NCBI RefSeq assembly: GCF_016135805.1
Contig: NZ_JADWOX010000002.1
Coordinates: forward strand, 310,001 to 374,000
DNA: 64,000 nucleotides
Reading direction: 5' to 3'
Origin: Caulobacter hibisci
GTDB lineage: Bacteria; Pseudomonadota; Alphaproteobacteria; Caulobacterales; Caulobacteraceae
This document shows, in pieces, positions 17,890 to 25,868 of the stretch (positions within the stretch are counted from its first letter, which is position 1; the number at the start of each line of letters is the position of its first letter). A program made the translations under genes and the position numbers. A model generated the notes under the pieces. The model made no database searches. It was not told the DNA's origin and saw only the letters and a list, made by a program, of their open reading frames with translations.

Positions 17890-18872
17890 CCGATCCTCCG
17901 GCGCATGGTGATCAGCAGGACGAGGAAGAACGGCCCGCCGACGGCGGCGGTGGCCACGCCCAGGCGCATCTCGGCCGCCGAAGGCGTCAGCCGCACGACG
18001 ATGTCGGCGGCCAGCACCAGGGCCGAGCCGGCCAGGGCCGCGGGTATCAGCAACGCCCCCGGTCTATGACCGACCAGCGGCCGCACCAGGTGCGGGGCGA
18101 TCAGGCCGACGAAGCCGATCAGGCCGGTCACCGCCACGCTGGCCCCCGAGGCGACACCGACGCCGACAGCCAGCAGCACCCGAACCGCCGACAGGTTGAC
18201 GCCCAGGGCCGCGGCGCCGGTCTCGCCCAGGGTCAGGGCGTCCAGCGACCGGCCCAGGGTCAGCAGTACGGCGAGGCCCGCGATGATCAGCGGCACGGCT
18301 AGCCGCACCTCGTCGACGCTGCGGTCGGCCAGGGAGCCCAGCAGCCAGCTGATGATCTCCTGCGCCGCCCAAGGATTGGGCGCGAGCGACAGGGCCAGAG
18401 CGACGCCGGCGCTGGCCACGGTGTTGAGGATCACGCCGGCCAGCAGGAAGGTCACTGTGCCGCCCGTCGTGCCGGCCAGGGCCAGCATCAGCACCACGCC
18501 GCCCGCCGCGCCCAGCACCGCGCAGGCCGGGAGCAGCCAGGTCGCCGTGAAGGCCAGGCCCAGATAGAGGCTCAGCACCGCCCCCAGCGCCGCCATCGAC
18601 GAGACGCCCAATACGCCCGGATCGGCCAGCGGGTTGCGGGTGTAGCCCTGCATGGCCGCCCCCGACAGGCCCAGGGCCGCGCCGATGGCCACGGCCAGGA
18701 TGGTGCGCGGCAGGCGCAGTTCGAAGATGATCGCCCAGCGCGGATCGGCGCGGTCGACCCAGGCGCTCCACGGCGCCCAGACCCGGCCGCTCATCAGCGA
18801 CAGGCCGAAAAGAACCGTGACGGCGAGCAGCAGCCCGCCGATCAGCAGCCAGGAACGTCGAGTATGGCTCAT
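17886..18872 (-). CDS. btuC: ABC transporter permease, FecCD/BtuC type
   Basis: A 328-residue permease with about ten membrane segments. Family marks are FELRLPRTILAVAIGAALGLSGA near residue 50, RNPLADPGVLGVSS near 80, GLIGFVGLIAPHLVRPLVGHRPG near 245 and an LADIVVRL segment near the end. It forms the channel with BtuD and receives substrate from BtuF. ATG 18872 overlaps the end of the binding-protein gene. Confidence 0.93.
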   Translation of the reverse strand: MSHTRRSWLLIGGLLLAVTVLFGLSLMSGRVWAPWSAWVDRADPRWAIIFELRLPRTILAVAIGAALGLSGAAMQGYTRNPLADPGVLGVSSMAALGAVLSLYLGLAFTATWLLPACAVLGAAGGVVLMLALAGTTGGTVTFLLAGVILNTVASAGVALALSLAPNPWAAQEIISWLLGSLADRSVDEVRLAVPLIIAGLAVLLTLGRSLDALTLGETGAAALGVNLSAVRVLLAVGVGVASGASVAVTGLIGFVGLIAPHLVRPLVGHRPGALLIPAALAGSALVLAADIVVRLTPSAAEMRLGVATAAVGGPFFLVLLITMRRRIG

Positions 18873-19726
18873 GCGCGGGCCTTCAGCACTTGGCGGCGGG
18901 CGGCCGCCAGGGTCGCGGCGGTGTCGATCAGGGTCGGGCCGCCGCAATAGAGCAGCCGCTCGGGGAAGGTGGCGCGGGTCATCCGGTCGCTTACCGCCGC
19001 CAGGGCGGGGTGGTTCAGCATGCGCTCGGCCCAGGTCGGGGCGTCGGGGCGGGCCTGTCCGGCCAGCAGCACCTGCGGCGGATCGGCCAGCAGCCGCTCC
19101 AGCGGAACATTGCCCCATTTCTTCAGGCCATAGCGGCTGGCGACGTTCACGAATCCCGTGCGCTTGAGCATCTCGTCCACCAGCGTGCCTTCGCCGGCCG
19201 CGAAGCCGTTGGGCTGGAAGACCAGGGCCTCCAGCGGCTTGGATCCCGGCGGCGGAGCGGCGGCGGCTAGGGCCCTGTCGATGCGGGCGATCAGCACCTC
19301 GCCCCGTGCGACCTCGCCGGCGGCGGCGGCGATGCGGCGGATGTCTTCCTGGTTCTCGGCCCAGCTGTTGGGCACCTTGAACAGCTCGGCCCGCACGCCC
19401 AGCCGCTTCAGCGCCGCGCGGGTGGCGGGCGAGGAGTGGGCGGCGCTCAGCACCACGTCGGGCCGAAGCGCGATCACCTCCTCGGCGCTCTCGTAGGTCA
19501 TCGGGTAGGACTTGGCGCGCTCGGCGATGCTCGACTGCTGCGGGTCGCGGGCGTAGTGGCTGAGGGCGGCGATCTGGTCGCGGTCGGCGATCTCGACCAG
19601 CACCCCGTCCAGGCACGGATTGAGCGAGACCAGGCGCGGCTTCTTCACCGGCGTCCAGGGCGTGGACGCCCCGAGGCCGACGGACAGGCCCGCGCCCAGA
19701 GCGACACGGCGACTGAAGCCCGTCAA
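18869..19726 (-). CDS. btuF: Periplasmic corrinoid-binding protein (BtuF-like)
   Basis: A 285-residue periplasmic binding protein of the helical-backbone BtuF/FhuD class: RLVSLNPCLDGVLVEI near 40, MTYESAEEVIALRPDVVLSAAHSSP near 90, an LNHPALAAV-type C lobe. The best start is TTG at 19726, which overlaps the cobO TGA (TTGA) behind a GGTGGAG site; no ATG or GTG lies in a better place. The N-terminus has an SRRVALGAG twin-arginine-like motif followed by a hydrophobic stretch, so export by Tat or Sec is likely. Confidence 0.88.
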   Translation of the reverse strand: MTGFSRRVALGAGLSVGLGASTPWTPVKKPRLVSLNPCLDGVLVEIADRDQIAALSHYARDPQQSSIAERAKSYPMTYESAEEVIALRPDVVLSAAHSSPATRAALKRLGVRAELFKVPNSWAENQEDIRRIAAAAGEVARGEVLIARIDRALAAAAPPPGSKPLEALVFQPNGFAAGEGTLVDEMLKRTGFVNVASRYGLKKWGNVPLERLLADPPQVLLAGQARPDAPTWAERMLNHPALAAVSDRMTRATFPERLLYCGGPTLIDTAATLAAARRQVLKARA

Positions 19727-20328
19727 AACTCCACCCCGCGCTGGGCCTTGAAGCCCTGCTCGAACGGATGCTTGACCAGGGTCATCTCGGTGACCAGGTC
19801 GGCGATCTCCAGAAGCTGCGGCTTGGCGTTGCGGCCGGTCAGGCAGACGTGCTTGTCGTTGGGACGGGCCTTCAGAACCTCCACCACCTCGTCGATGTCG
19901 AGATAGTCGTAGCGCAGGGCGATGTTGATCTCGTCCAGCAGCACGAAGTCGAGCGTCGGATCGGCGATCATCGCCTTGCTCTCTTCCCAGGCGGCCCTGG
20001 CGGCGGCGATATCGCGCTCGCGGTCCTGGGTGTCCCAGGTGAAGCCCTCGCCCATGACGCGGTAGCGCACCTGGTCGGGAAAGCGGCTGAAGAACAGGCG
20101 CTCGCCGGTCTTCCACTTGCCCTTGATGAACTGCACCACGCCCACCTGCATGCCCCAGCCCAGCGAGCGGGCGACCATGCCGAAGCCGGCCGATGACTTG
20201 CCCTTGCCGTCGCCGGTGTGGACCAGCAGAAGACCCTTCTCCAGGGTCTTGGTCTCCATCAGCGCGTCGCGCTCGGCCTTGAGGGCGCGCATGGCTTCGG
20301 CGTGCTGGGTGTTGACGTCTTCACTCAT
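19723..20328 (-). CDS. cobO: Cob(I)yrinic acid a,c-diamide adenosyltransferase
   Basis: Transfers the adenosyl group from ATP to cob(I)alamin-type corrinoids in the cytosol. The 201-residue length and the CobA/CobO/BtuR motifs are clear: P-loop VHTGDGKGKSSAGFGM near residue 36, GVVQFIKGKWKTGE near 63, FVLLDEINIALRYDYLD near 130 and LTGRNAKPQLLEIADLVTEM near 165. It follows cobC with a four-base overlap. Confidence 0.96.
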   Translation of the reverse strand: MSEDVNTQHAEAMRALKAERDALMETKTLEKGLLLVHTGDGKGKSSAGFGMVARSLGWGMQVGVVQFIKGKWKTGERLFFSRFPDQVRYRVMGEGFTWDTQDRERDIAAARAAWEESKAMIADPTLDFVLLDEINIALRYDYLDIDEVVEVLKARPNDKHVCLTGRNAKPQLLEIADLVTEMTLVKHPFEQGFKAQRGVEF

Positions 20329-21311
20329 CGCGGGGTCTCCAGGGCCGCCGTCAGGCGCGCCCAGTCGGCGTCGGTTCCGGGCAGGCCGAAGCGTAGCAGG
20401 CTCGGGTCGTGATCGAAGGGGCGGGTGAGGATCCCGGCGTGCGCCAGGGCCTCGAAGCGCGCTGGCGCATCGGTTGCCCGCGTCAGGCGGAACAGGCTCG
20501 TCCCGTCGATGATCTCGAAGCCGGCGCCGGCGAGCAAGGCGTCCAGGCGTGCGGCGTCTCCAGCCAGTCTGGTGCGCGTCGCGTCCGCCCAGGCCTTGTC
20601 GGGATAGGCCGCCAGGCCGGCGGCCAGGGCAGGCACGGAGAGGGGCCAGTCGCCCAGGGCCTCGCGCAACAGGCGGGCCACGGAAGGGCAGCAGATCACG
20701 AAGCCCAGGCGCAGGCCCGCCAGGCCATAGAACTTGCCGAACGAGCGCAGCACGATCAGCCGCTCATAGCCGGGCGCGCCGGCCTGGGCGGCGACCGACA
20801 GGGCCGGCTCGCACTCGACGAAGGCCTCGTCGACCACCAGCGGCGAGACCAGCAGCGCCAGCACGTGCTTGGCGGGCAGAGCCGCGCCGTCGGGATTGTT
20901 GGGATTGACCAGCACCCGCAGGTCGTCGGGGCCCGGATGGCCGACGATCTCCGTCCCCGCCGCGCGCCAGGCAGCGGCGTGGCTTGCGTAGGTCGGGGGC
21001 GCCAGGGCGACGCGATCGTGCGGCAGGAACCACGGCAGCAGCCGGATCGCCGCCTCGCTTCCCGCAACGGCGACGACCCGATCGGGATCGTCGACGCCGA
21101 AAGCCCCCGCCGCCAAGGTCTCCAATCGCGCCAGGTCGGTCGGGTCGGGCAGGCGGCCCCACTCCTCGAGGGCCGGCGGCGGGATCGGGTAGGGGCGGGG
21201 GTTGATCCCCGTCGACAGGTCGAGCCACGGCGCGGGCGCGTCCGGAAAACGCGCTCGCGCCGCCGCCAGGCGGCCGCCGTGTCCGGAAAGGGACGACGGC
21301 GCGCCGGTCAT
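20325..21311 (-). CDS. cobC: L-threonine-O-3-phosphate decarboxylase-like PLP enzyme
   Basis: A 328-residue fold-type I aminotransferase-like protein. It is expected to supply (R)-1-amino-2-propanol phosphate for CbiB. Features: GHGGRLAAARARFP start typical of the family, LDLSTGINPRPYP near 32, VVAVAGSEAAI near 80, the NPNNPDG motif near 135, and the PLP lysine in VLRSFGKFYGLAGLRLGF near 190. The name cobC follows the Pseudomonas denitrificans usage; Salmonella calls the enzyme CobD. Its ATG overlaps the btuB stop (TGATG). Confidence 0.94.
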   Translation of the reverse strand: MTGAPSSLSGHGGRLAAARARFPDAPAPWLDLSTGINPRPYPIPPPALEEWGRLPDPTDLARLETLAAGAFGVDDPDRVVAVAGSEAAIRLLPWFLPHDRVALAPPTYASHAAAWRAAGTEIVGHPGPDDLRVLVNPNNPDGAALPAKHVLALLVSPLVVDEAFVECEPALSVAAQAGAPGYERLIVLRSFGKFYGLAGLRLGFVICCPSVARLLREALGDWPLSVPALAAGLAAYPDKAWADATRTRLAGDAARLDALLAGAGFEIIDGTSLFRLTRATDAPARFEALAHAGILTRPFDHDPSLLRFGLPGTDADWARLTAALETPR

Positions 21312-23224
21312 CAGAACTTCGCCCGCACGCCGGCGAACAGGCCACGGCCCACCGAGCCGTAGCGGTAGATGGTCTCGTATTCCTTGTCGAAGAGGTTCTC
21401 GACGCGGCCGAACACCTCGAAGGTGTCGTTGACCGGATAGGCGGCCCGCAGGTCGAAGAGAGCGTAGCTCTTCAGGCGACGGGTGTTGGTGGCGTTGTCG
21501 TAGCTTTCGCCCACGTACTGCACCGAGACGCCCGTGGTCAGGCCGCTCTTCCAGTCGTAGTCGGCGTTCAGGTTGGCCGTTTCGCCGGCCCGACGCGGAA
21601 GGCGCTTGCCGTTGTTGGTGGCCGAACGGTTGATCGGGTCCATGTTGGTGTAGTTGGCCGTCACCTTCAGCGACGAGGTCACCTCGATGGTGGTCTCCAG
21701 TTCCACGCCGCTGGTCTCCGTCTTGGCGAAGTTGGCGTAGCCGCCGTAGTTGGGCGGGGTGTTGTTGGAGACGTAGTCGATCTGGTTGGTGATGTCGCGG
21801 TGGAACCAGGTCAGGCCCGCGCGCACCCGGCCGTTCAGCACGCTGTGCTCGACGCCCAGGTCGACGCTCTCCGACTCCTCGGGCTGCAGGTTCTGGTCAC
21901 CGTAGATGCTGTACAGCTGGTACAGCGACGGAGCCTTGAAGCCTTCGCCGTAGTTGGCGCGGAACACCGTGACGCCGCCGTTGGGCGAATAGGACGCGCC
22001 GGCCTGGTAGACCGTGGCGTCGCCGAAGGCCGAGTGGTCCTCCTGGCGCACGCCGCCCGTCAGGGTCAGGCCCTCGACCGGTTGGGCGCGCAGGTGCAGG
22101 TACAGGCTGTCGGTGCGCGCGGCGTGGCTGTCGGGCGTGGGGTTGGGGTCCCATTCCGCCGGCGAGGCGGTGCGGAACCACGAACGTTCGGTCTCGGCGC
22201 CAAAGGTCGCGCGAAGGATCTCGCTGACCTGCCAGGTGCCCTGGTACTCGAAGCGCTTGTTGGTGCCGCGCGCGTCGAAGGTCTTGGGAACCGACGAGCT
22301 GGGATCGAAGTTGTCGCGGTCGGTCTGGGTGTAGCCGAAGCCGAGGCGGTTCTTCAGCGCGCCGTCGAAGGCGCTCAGGCGCACGCCGGCGTAGCTGACC
22401 AGCTCCTTGGTCTTGCCGTACTCGGGGCTGTCGGCGAAGGCGTAGGTCGGGGCTGGGAAACCGTCGAACTCGTTCTTCGAGGCGGCATAGGAGGTGCGCA
22501 GGTCGATGGTGGCCCAGTCGGTGAGGTTCAGGTCCAGGCGGCCGCTGACGCCCGCGTTGCGGTAGCCGTCCTTCTCCTTGCCGCCGTACGACTTGCCGAA
22601 GGCCGAGACGCCGTCGGTGGTGTAGTAGGCGCCGGCGATGCGCCAGCCGCCCCAGTCGCCGCCGGCGCTGAGCGCGGCGTTGCCGTAGGCGGTGTCGCGC
22701 GAGCCGACCTCGGTCGCCAGTTGGGTGGTGAGCGGGCCGCTGGGCGTGGCGGTCAGCAGGTTGACGACGCCGCCGATGGCCTGGCTGCCCCACAGGGTCG
22801 ACTGCGAGCCGCGCAGCACCTCGATGCGGTTGACGTTGCCGGCCAGCAGGGTGGCGAAGTTGTAGCCGCCGCCGGTCGAGGACGGATCGTTCAGCTTGAC
22901 GCCGTCGATCAGCACCACGGTCTGGTCAGTCTCGGCGCCGCGGATGCGCAGCTGGGTCGTGCCGCCGACGCCGCCGTTGCGGGTGACGGTGACGCCCGGC
23001 GTACGCGAGAGCAGGTCGGAGATCACGACGGCCTGGGCCTTCTTGAGGGCCTCTGCGTCGATCACCGTCATGCTGGTCGAGACTTCCGACAGCTTTTCAG
23101 GCTCGCGGCCGGCGGTGACCACCACCTGGTCGACCTCGGCCACGGCCGTGTCGGCGAAAGCCAGGCCGGGCAGGGCCAGGGCGGGAACTGCGGCCGCCAG
23201 GGCCAGCAGGGAAACAGGGCGCAT
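21311..23224 (-). CDS. btuB: TonB-dependent cobalamin receptor
   Basis: A 637-residue outer-membrane transporter: signal peptide to about residue 24, TonB-box-like DQVVVTAG near 32, plug domain with VISDLLSRTPGVTVTRNGGVGG and LRIRGAETDQTVVLIDGVKLND, then a 22-strand-type barrel ending GLFAGVRAKF with the C-terminal Phe used for outer-membrane insertion. The gene follows a cobalamin riboswitch, which fixes the substrate as a corrinoid. A GGAGGAAT site precedes ATG 23224. Confidence 0.96.
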   Translation of the reverse strand: MRPVSLLALAAAVPALALPGLAFADTAVAEVDQVVVTAGREPEKLSEVSTSMTVIDAEALKKAQAVVISDLLSRTPGVTVTRNGGVGGTTQLRIRGAETDQTVVLIDGVKLNDPSSTGGGYNFATLLAGNVNRIEVLRGSQSTLWGSQAIGGVVNLLTATPSGPLTTQLATEVGSRDTAYGNAALSAGGDWGGWRIAGAYYTTDGVSAFGKSYGGKEKDGYRNAGVSGRLDLNLTDWATIDLRTSYAASKNEFDGFPAPTYAFADSPEYGKTKELVSYAGVRLSAFDGALKNRLGFGYTQTDRDNFDPSSSVPKTFDARGTNKRFEYQGTWQVSEILRATFGAETERSWFRTASPAEWDPNPTPDSHAARTDSLYLHLRAQPVEGLTLTGGVRQEDHSAFGDATVYQAGASYSPNGGVTVFRANYGEGFKAPSLYQLYSIYGDQNLQPEESESVDLGVEHSVLNGRVRAGLTWFHRDITNQIDYVSNNTPPNYGGYANFAKTETSGVELETTIEVTSSLKVTANYTNMDPINRSATNNGKRLPRRAGETANLNADYDWKSGLTTGVSVQYVGESYDNATNTRRLKSYALFDLRAAYPVNDTFEVFGRVENLFDKEYETIYRYGSVGRGLFAGVRAKF

Positions 23225-23252
23225 GTCATTCCTCCGTGCGCGACAAGAAGGA

Positions 23253-23272
23253 GCGTGTTCTCGTGAACACGC
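23253..23272 (-). promoter_or_regulatory. Hairpin between riboswitch and btuB, possible expression platform
   Basis: An 8-bp perfect stem (GCGTGTTC/GAACACGC) with a 4-nt loop lies on the btuB transcript about 70 nt after the aptamer and 30 nt before the start codon, followed by a pyrimidine-rich stretch. It could be the terminator half of the switch. Control at the ribosome site is equally possible. Confidence 0.4.
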
Positions 23273-23340
23273 CCGGACCGAAGCGTCGCCATGCGGGAAG
23301 ACCCGATCGTACGGCGCACCCCGGCCGGACGAAGGACGAC

Positions 23341-23520
23341 CGCGACAGGCAGGTCTCCTGGCTCGCGGGTCATCGTTGCTGCGCGTCGCCTTCCCAGCTC
23401 TTTTCCGAAGAACAGATCCAGTGGCATGTGACGCGCGAACTCGCCGCTTACAGTTGCGGGGGCAGCCCGGGTTTCACACCCGAGTTCCCTTTTCATCCTC
23501 TTTGGGAGGAACCTGTCGCG
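23341..23520 (-). promoter_or_regulatory. Cobalamin riboswitch controlling btuB and the cob operon
   Basis: Read on the minus strand, the element begins CGCGACAGG (23512-23520) and ends CCTGTCGCG (23341-23349), a perfect 9-bp P1. Inside are the conserved aptamer strings GGGAA, GGGCTGCCCCCGCAACTGTAAGCGG, the B12 box GCCACTG, CTGGGAAGGCGACG and GCCAGGAGACC in the usual order. The aptamer starts where the predicted promoter would place the transcript start. Binding of adenosylcobalamin should lower expression of the whole operon. Confidence 0.97.
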
Positions 23521-23528
23521 CCGGCTGG

Positions 23529-23555
23529 ACTATAGGGTGCGCCGCACACCGTCAA
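23529..23555 (-). promoter_or_regulatory. Predicted promoter of the btuB-cob operon
   Basis: On the minus strand, TTGACG (23550-23555) and TATAGT (23529-23534) are separated by 15 nt. The predicted start near 23522 coincides with the first base pair of the riboswitch. The -35 box touches the start of the divergent cobU gene. Confidence 0.65.
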
Positions 23556-23556
23556 T

Positions 23557-24084
23557 GTGGAGTTCCCCTTGTCTGTCACACTCGTTCTGGGCGGCGCGCG
23601 GTCGGGCAAGAGCGCTCACGCGCAACGGGCGGCCGAGGCTCGCGCCGCGGCGACGGGCTCGCGTCCGGTGATGATCGTCACCGCCCAGGCCTTCGACGCC
23701 GAGATGGAGGAGCGCATCGCCCGCCACCAGGCCGATCGCGGCGACGCCTGGACCACCCTGGAGGCGCCCTTCGACCTGGTTGGCGCCTTGCGCGGCCTGC
23801 CGCCGGGCGCCGTGGTGGTCGTCGATTGCCTGACCCTTTGGTTGACCAACCTGATGCTGGCGGAAAAAGATCTCTCCACCGCGGCGGGAGCGCTGGTCGA
23901 GGCGGTCTCCGCCTTCGACGGCGATCTGTGGCTGGTGTCCAACGAGGTCGGCTGGGGCGTGGTGCCCGACAATCCCTTGGCCCGCAGGTTCCGCGACGAG
24001 GCCGGCCGCCTGCATCAGGCGCTCGCGGCCGCCGCCGACGCCGTCGAACTGGTCGTGGCCGGACTAAGCCTGCGGATGAAGTGA
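23557..24084 (+). CDS. cobU: Bifunctional adenosylcobinamide kinase / cobinamide-phosphate guanylyltransferase
   Basis: A 175-residue protein (from GTG 23557) that phosphorylates adenosylcobinamide and adds GMP. P-loop GGARSGKSAHAQ near residue 13, the guanylyl-accepting His region ARHQADRG near 57, VVVDCLTLWLTNLM near 90, and VSNEVGWGVVPDNPLARRFRDEAGRLHQ near 130 are all typical. TTG 23569 is an alternative start with GGAG seven bases upstream. The gene begins within the -35 region of the btuB promoter, leaving almost no room for a leader of its own. Confidence 0.95.
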   Translation: MEFPLSVTLVLGGARSGKSAHAQRAAEARAAATGSRPVMIVTAQAFDAEMEERIARHQADRGDAWTTLEAPFDLVGALRGLPPGAVVVVDCLTLWLTNLMLAEKDLSTAAGALVEAVSAFDGDLWLVSNEVGWGVVPDNPLARRFRDEAGRLHQALAAAADAVELVVAGLSLRMK

Positions 24085-24220
24085 TTCTCGCCGCTACCGC
24101 TGAACTTGCTCAACTTTCGGCGATGCGACGATTGCGCACGCTGACACCGGGGGCGCCAGCGTGGTTAAGACCTGTTCACACATTTCGCGTTTAAATGTTT
24201 CGACGGGGCTAGGGCTGGCC

Positions 24221-24589
24221 ATGCGACGGATCCTCATCGCCGAAGACGACATGCTGCTGGGCGGCGTCTACGAGATCCTGCTGGAAGAGGCGGGTTTCGA
24301 GGTCCTTTGGCGTCGCGACGGCCAGGAAGCCCTCGAAGCCTTCGACGACTTCGCCCCCGACCTGCTGATCACCGACAACTCCATGCCGCGCATGACCGGG
24401 GCGGAGCTGATGCGCGCCGTCGAAGGGCGGGGCGCGCGGGTGATGATGGTCTCGGCCAGCGATCCGCGCATGCTGCAGGTCGAACCCGACCTCTGGCTCG
24501 AAAAGCCGGTAACCCCGGCCCGCCTGCTGTCGGCGGTGCGGGCTATGGAACGGTCGATCGACTCCGTAGGCGCTCAGGTCGCCGCCTGA
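24221..24589 (+). CDS. Single-domain response regulator (CheY/CpdR-like receiver)
   Basis: A 122-residue stand-alone receiver domain: acidic pair ILIAEDD near residue 8, phospho-acceptor Asp in LLITDNSMPRMTG near 53, the Thr/Ser switch position in MMVSASD near 80 and the conserved Lys in WLEKPVTP near 97. No output domain follows. ATG 24221 gives the correct first strand. No kinase gene is adjacent, so its partner is unknown. It converges on the small membrane protein gene with a 16-bp overlap. Confidence 0.9.
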   Translation: MRRILIAEDDMLLGGVYEILLEEAGFEVLWRRDGQEALEAFDDFAPDLLITDNSMPRMTGAELMRAVEGRGARVMMVSASDPRMLQVEPDLWLEKPVTPARLLSAVRAMERSIDSVGAQVAA

Positions 24590-24714
24590 AACGCGACCAC
24601 CAGAACCGCCGCGAGCAGTCCCAGACCACCGGCCCACACGGCGCAGAAGGCCAGGGTGGGATGGCGTTGCCACCATCGCGGATGGGGAACGCCGGTGATG
24701 GTCTTGTCGGTCAT
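24574..24714 (-). CDS. 46-residue single-pass membrane protein downstream of the DUF1190 gene
   Basis: The frame from ATG 24714 encodes 46 residues: a polar start containing PHPRWWQRHP, then one strongly hydrophobic segment (about residues 22-42). CGAGGCGAG precedes the ATG. It lies 59 bp after the DUF1190 gene on the same strand and overlaps the response regulator tail-to-tail. The length, hydrophobicity and position suggest a real small membrane protein belonging to the yjf-like unit, but I recognise no family. Confidence 0.55.
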   Translation of the reverse strand: MTDKTITGVPHPRWWQRHPTLAFCAVWAGGLGLLAAVLVVAFQAAT

Positions 24715-24773
24715 GCGCTCGCCTCGCGTGATCTTCGACAGATCAACGCGAGACGGCGCCCCCTTAGTTCCTT

Positions 24774-25418
24774 CTAGCCGCCAAAGCCGCGCGAGCCGCC
24801 GCCGAAACCGCCGCGCGAAATGACGCTGCTGCGGCTCTGCACGCGGGTAGGGGCCTCGTAGCGCGAGGGCGCGTCGAAGCTGTCGCTGCGCACCCGGCTG
24901 CGGCCCGACAGGTAGTCGCGCGACACCGGATAGCCTGAGCCGCTGTAATAGGTGCCGTCGCGATCGCGGTACATCGGCGCGCCGCGATAGCCGCGGTTGC
25001 TCATGCCCTCCAGCGCCTGGCCGATGATGAAGCCGGTCAGCAGCGGGGTGAAGAAGCTGCCGCCGCCATTGGCCTGGCTGCGCGGCACGCACCGGTCGAC
25101 GCCGTAGCGCTCCTCGCAGCTCTGCTGGTCGGAGAACTTCGGGGCGTTCTCGGCGCTGGCCTTCTGGGCCTCGTCATAGGCCGTCTTGCACTGGTCGGCC
25201 GTGAAGTCGCCCGAGGCCTTGCACTCGTCGAGATTGGCGAAGCTGGAGGCGTCGACCTTCTGGCCCGAGACGGCCGCCGGCGGGTCGCCCCATTGCGTGG
25301 CCGAGCCGGGATCGTCGCAGGCCGACAGCGTGAAGGCCGAGCCGGCCATCAGGCTGGTCAACGCCACCGCGCTCGAGCGTTTGCGGCGGCGCGAGAGGGA
25401 AGGGGAGATCGCGTTCAT
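24774..25418 (-). CDS. DUF1190 (YgiB/YjfM-like) lipoprotein-like protein
   Basis: A 214-residue protein with an Arg-rich start, hydrophobic stretch and FTLSAC lipobox-like motif near residue 34. The middle carries conserved Cys pairs (NLDECKASGDFTADQCKTAY, SCEERYGVDRCVPR), then GGSFFTPLLTGFIIG, and the Gly/Ser/Arg-rich tail ends GGFGGGSRGFGG, all typical of DUF1190. ATG 25418 has a GAGG site; a GTG at 25430 overlapping the DUF350 stop is the alternative. It sits in the same transcript as DUF2491 and DUF350, as in E. coli yjfKLM. Confidence 0.88.
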   Translation of the reverse strand: MNAISPSLSRRRKRSSAVALTSLMAGSAFTLSACDDPGSATQWGDPPAAVSGQKVDASSFANLDECKASGDFTADQCKTAYDEAQKASAENAPKFSDQQSCEERYGVDRCVPRSQANGGGSFFTPLLTGFIIGQALEGMSNRGYRGAPMYRDRDGTYYSGSGYPVSRDYLSGRSRVRSDSFDAPSRYEAPTRVQSRSSVISRGGFGGGSRGFGG

Positions 25419-25426
25419 CGTCAGCC

Positions 25427-25840
25427 TCACGAAGTCATGCAGGCGGCGTTCAGCAGGCCGACGGCCAGCGAGATCGAGGCCAGATAGACGCCGGCGGCCA
25501 GCTCGGCCTTCTCGATCCGGTCGATCAGGTCCTTGAGCACGGTGAACCGCACCAGGGTGAAGGCGGCGATCTGGATGACGCCGGCCAGCAGGGCCCAGGC
25601 GGCGAATTCCACCAGGCTGACGGTATGGCTCAGGGCGGAAGCCAGCGGCAGCACGTAGCCGACCACGGCGCCGCCCAGGGCGACGGCCGCGGCGACATTG
25701 CCCTCGCGGATCAGCTTGGCCTCGTTGTAGGGCGTCACCGCCTGGTAGACGATCTTGAACACCACGGTGAACACGCCGGCGGCGACGAAGGCCACCAGGA
25801 AGGCCAGGGCGCTTTCGCAGAAGGCTTGGACGTCGAACAT
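25427..25840 (-). CDS. DUF350 (YjfL-like) membrane protein
   Basis: A 137-residue inner-membrane protein with four hydrophobic segments. The PYNEAKLIREGNVAAAVALGGAVVGYVLPLASAL stretch is the DUF350 hallmark, followed by FTVLKDLIDRIEKAELAAGVYLA near the end. Its biochemical role is unknown. The gene is coupled to DUF1190 and follows DUF2491 by 28 bp. Confidence 0.92.
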   Translation of the reverse strand: MFDVQAFCESALAFLVAFVAAGVFTVVFKIVYQAVTPYNEAKLIREGNVAAAVALGGAVVGYVLPLASALSHTVSLVEFAAWALLAGVIQIAAFTLVRFTVLKDLIDRIEKAELAAGVYLASISLAVGLLNAACMTS

Positions 25841-25868
25841 CTCGGATTTCCCCCTTTAGGGCCTTGGT

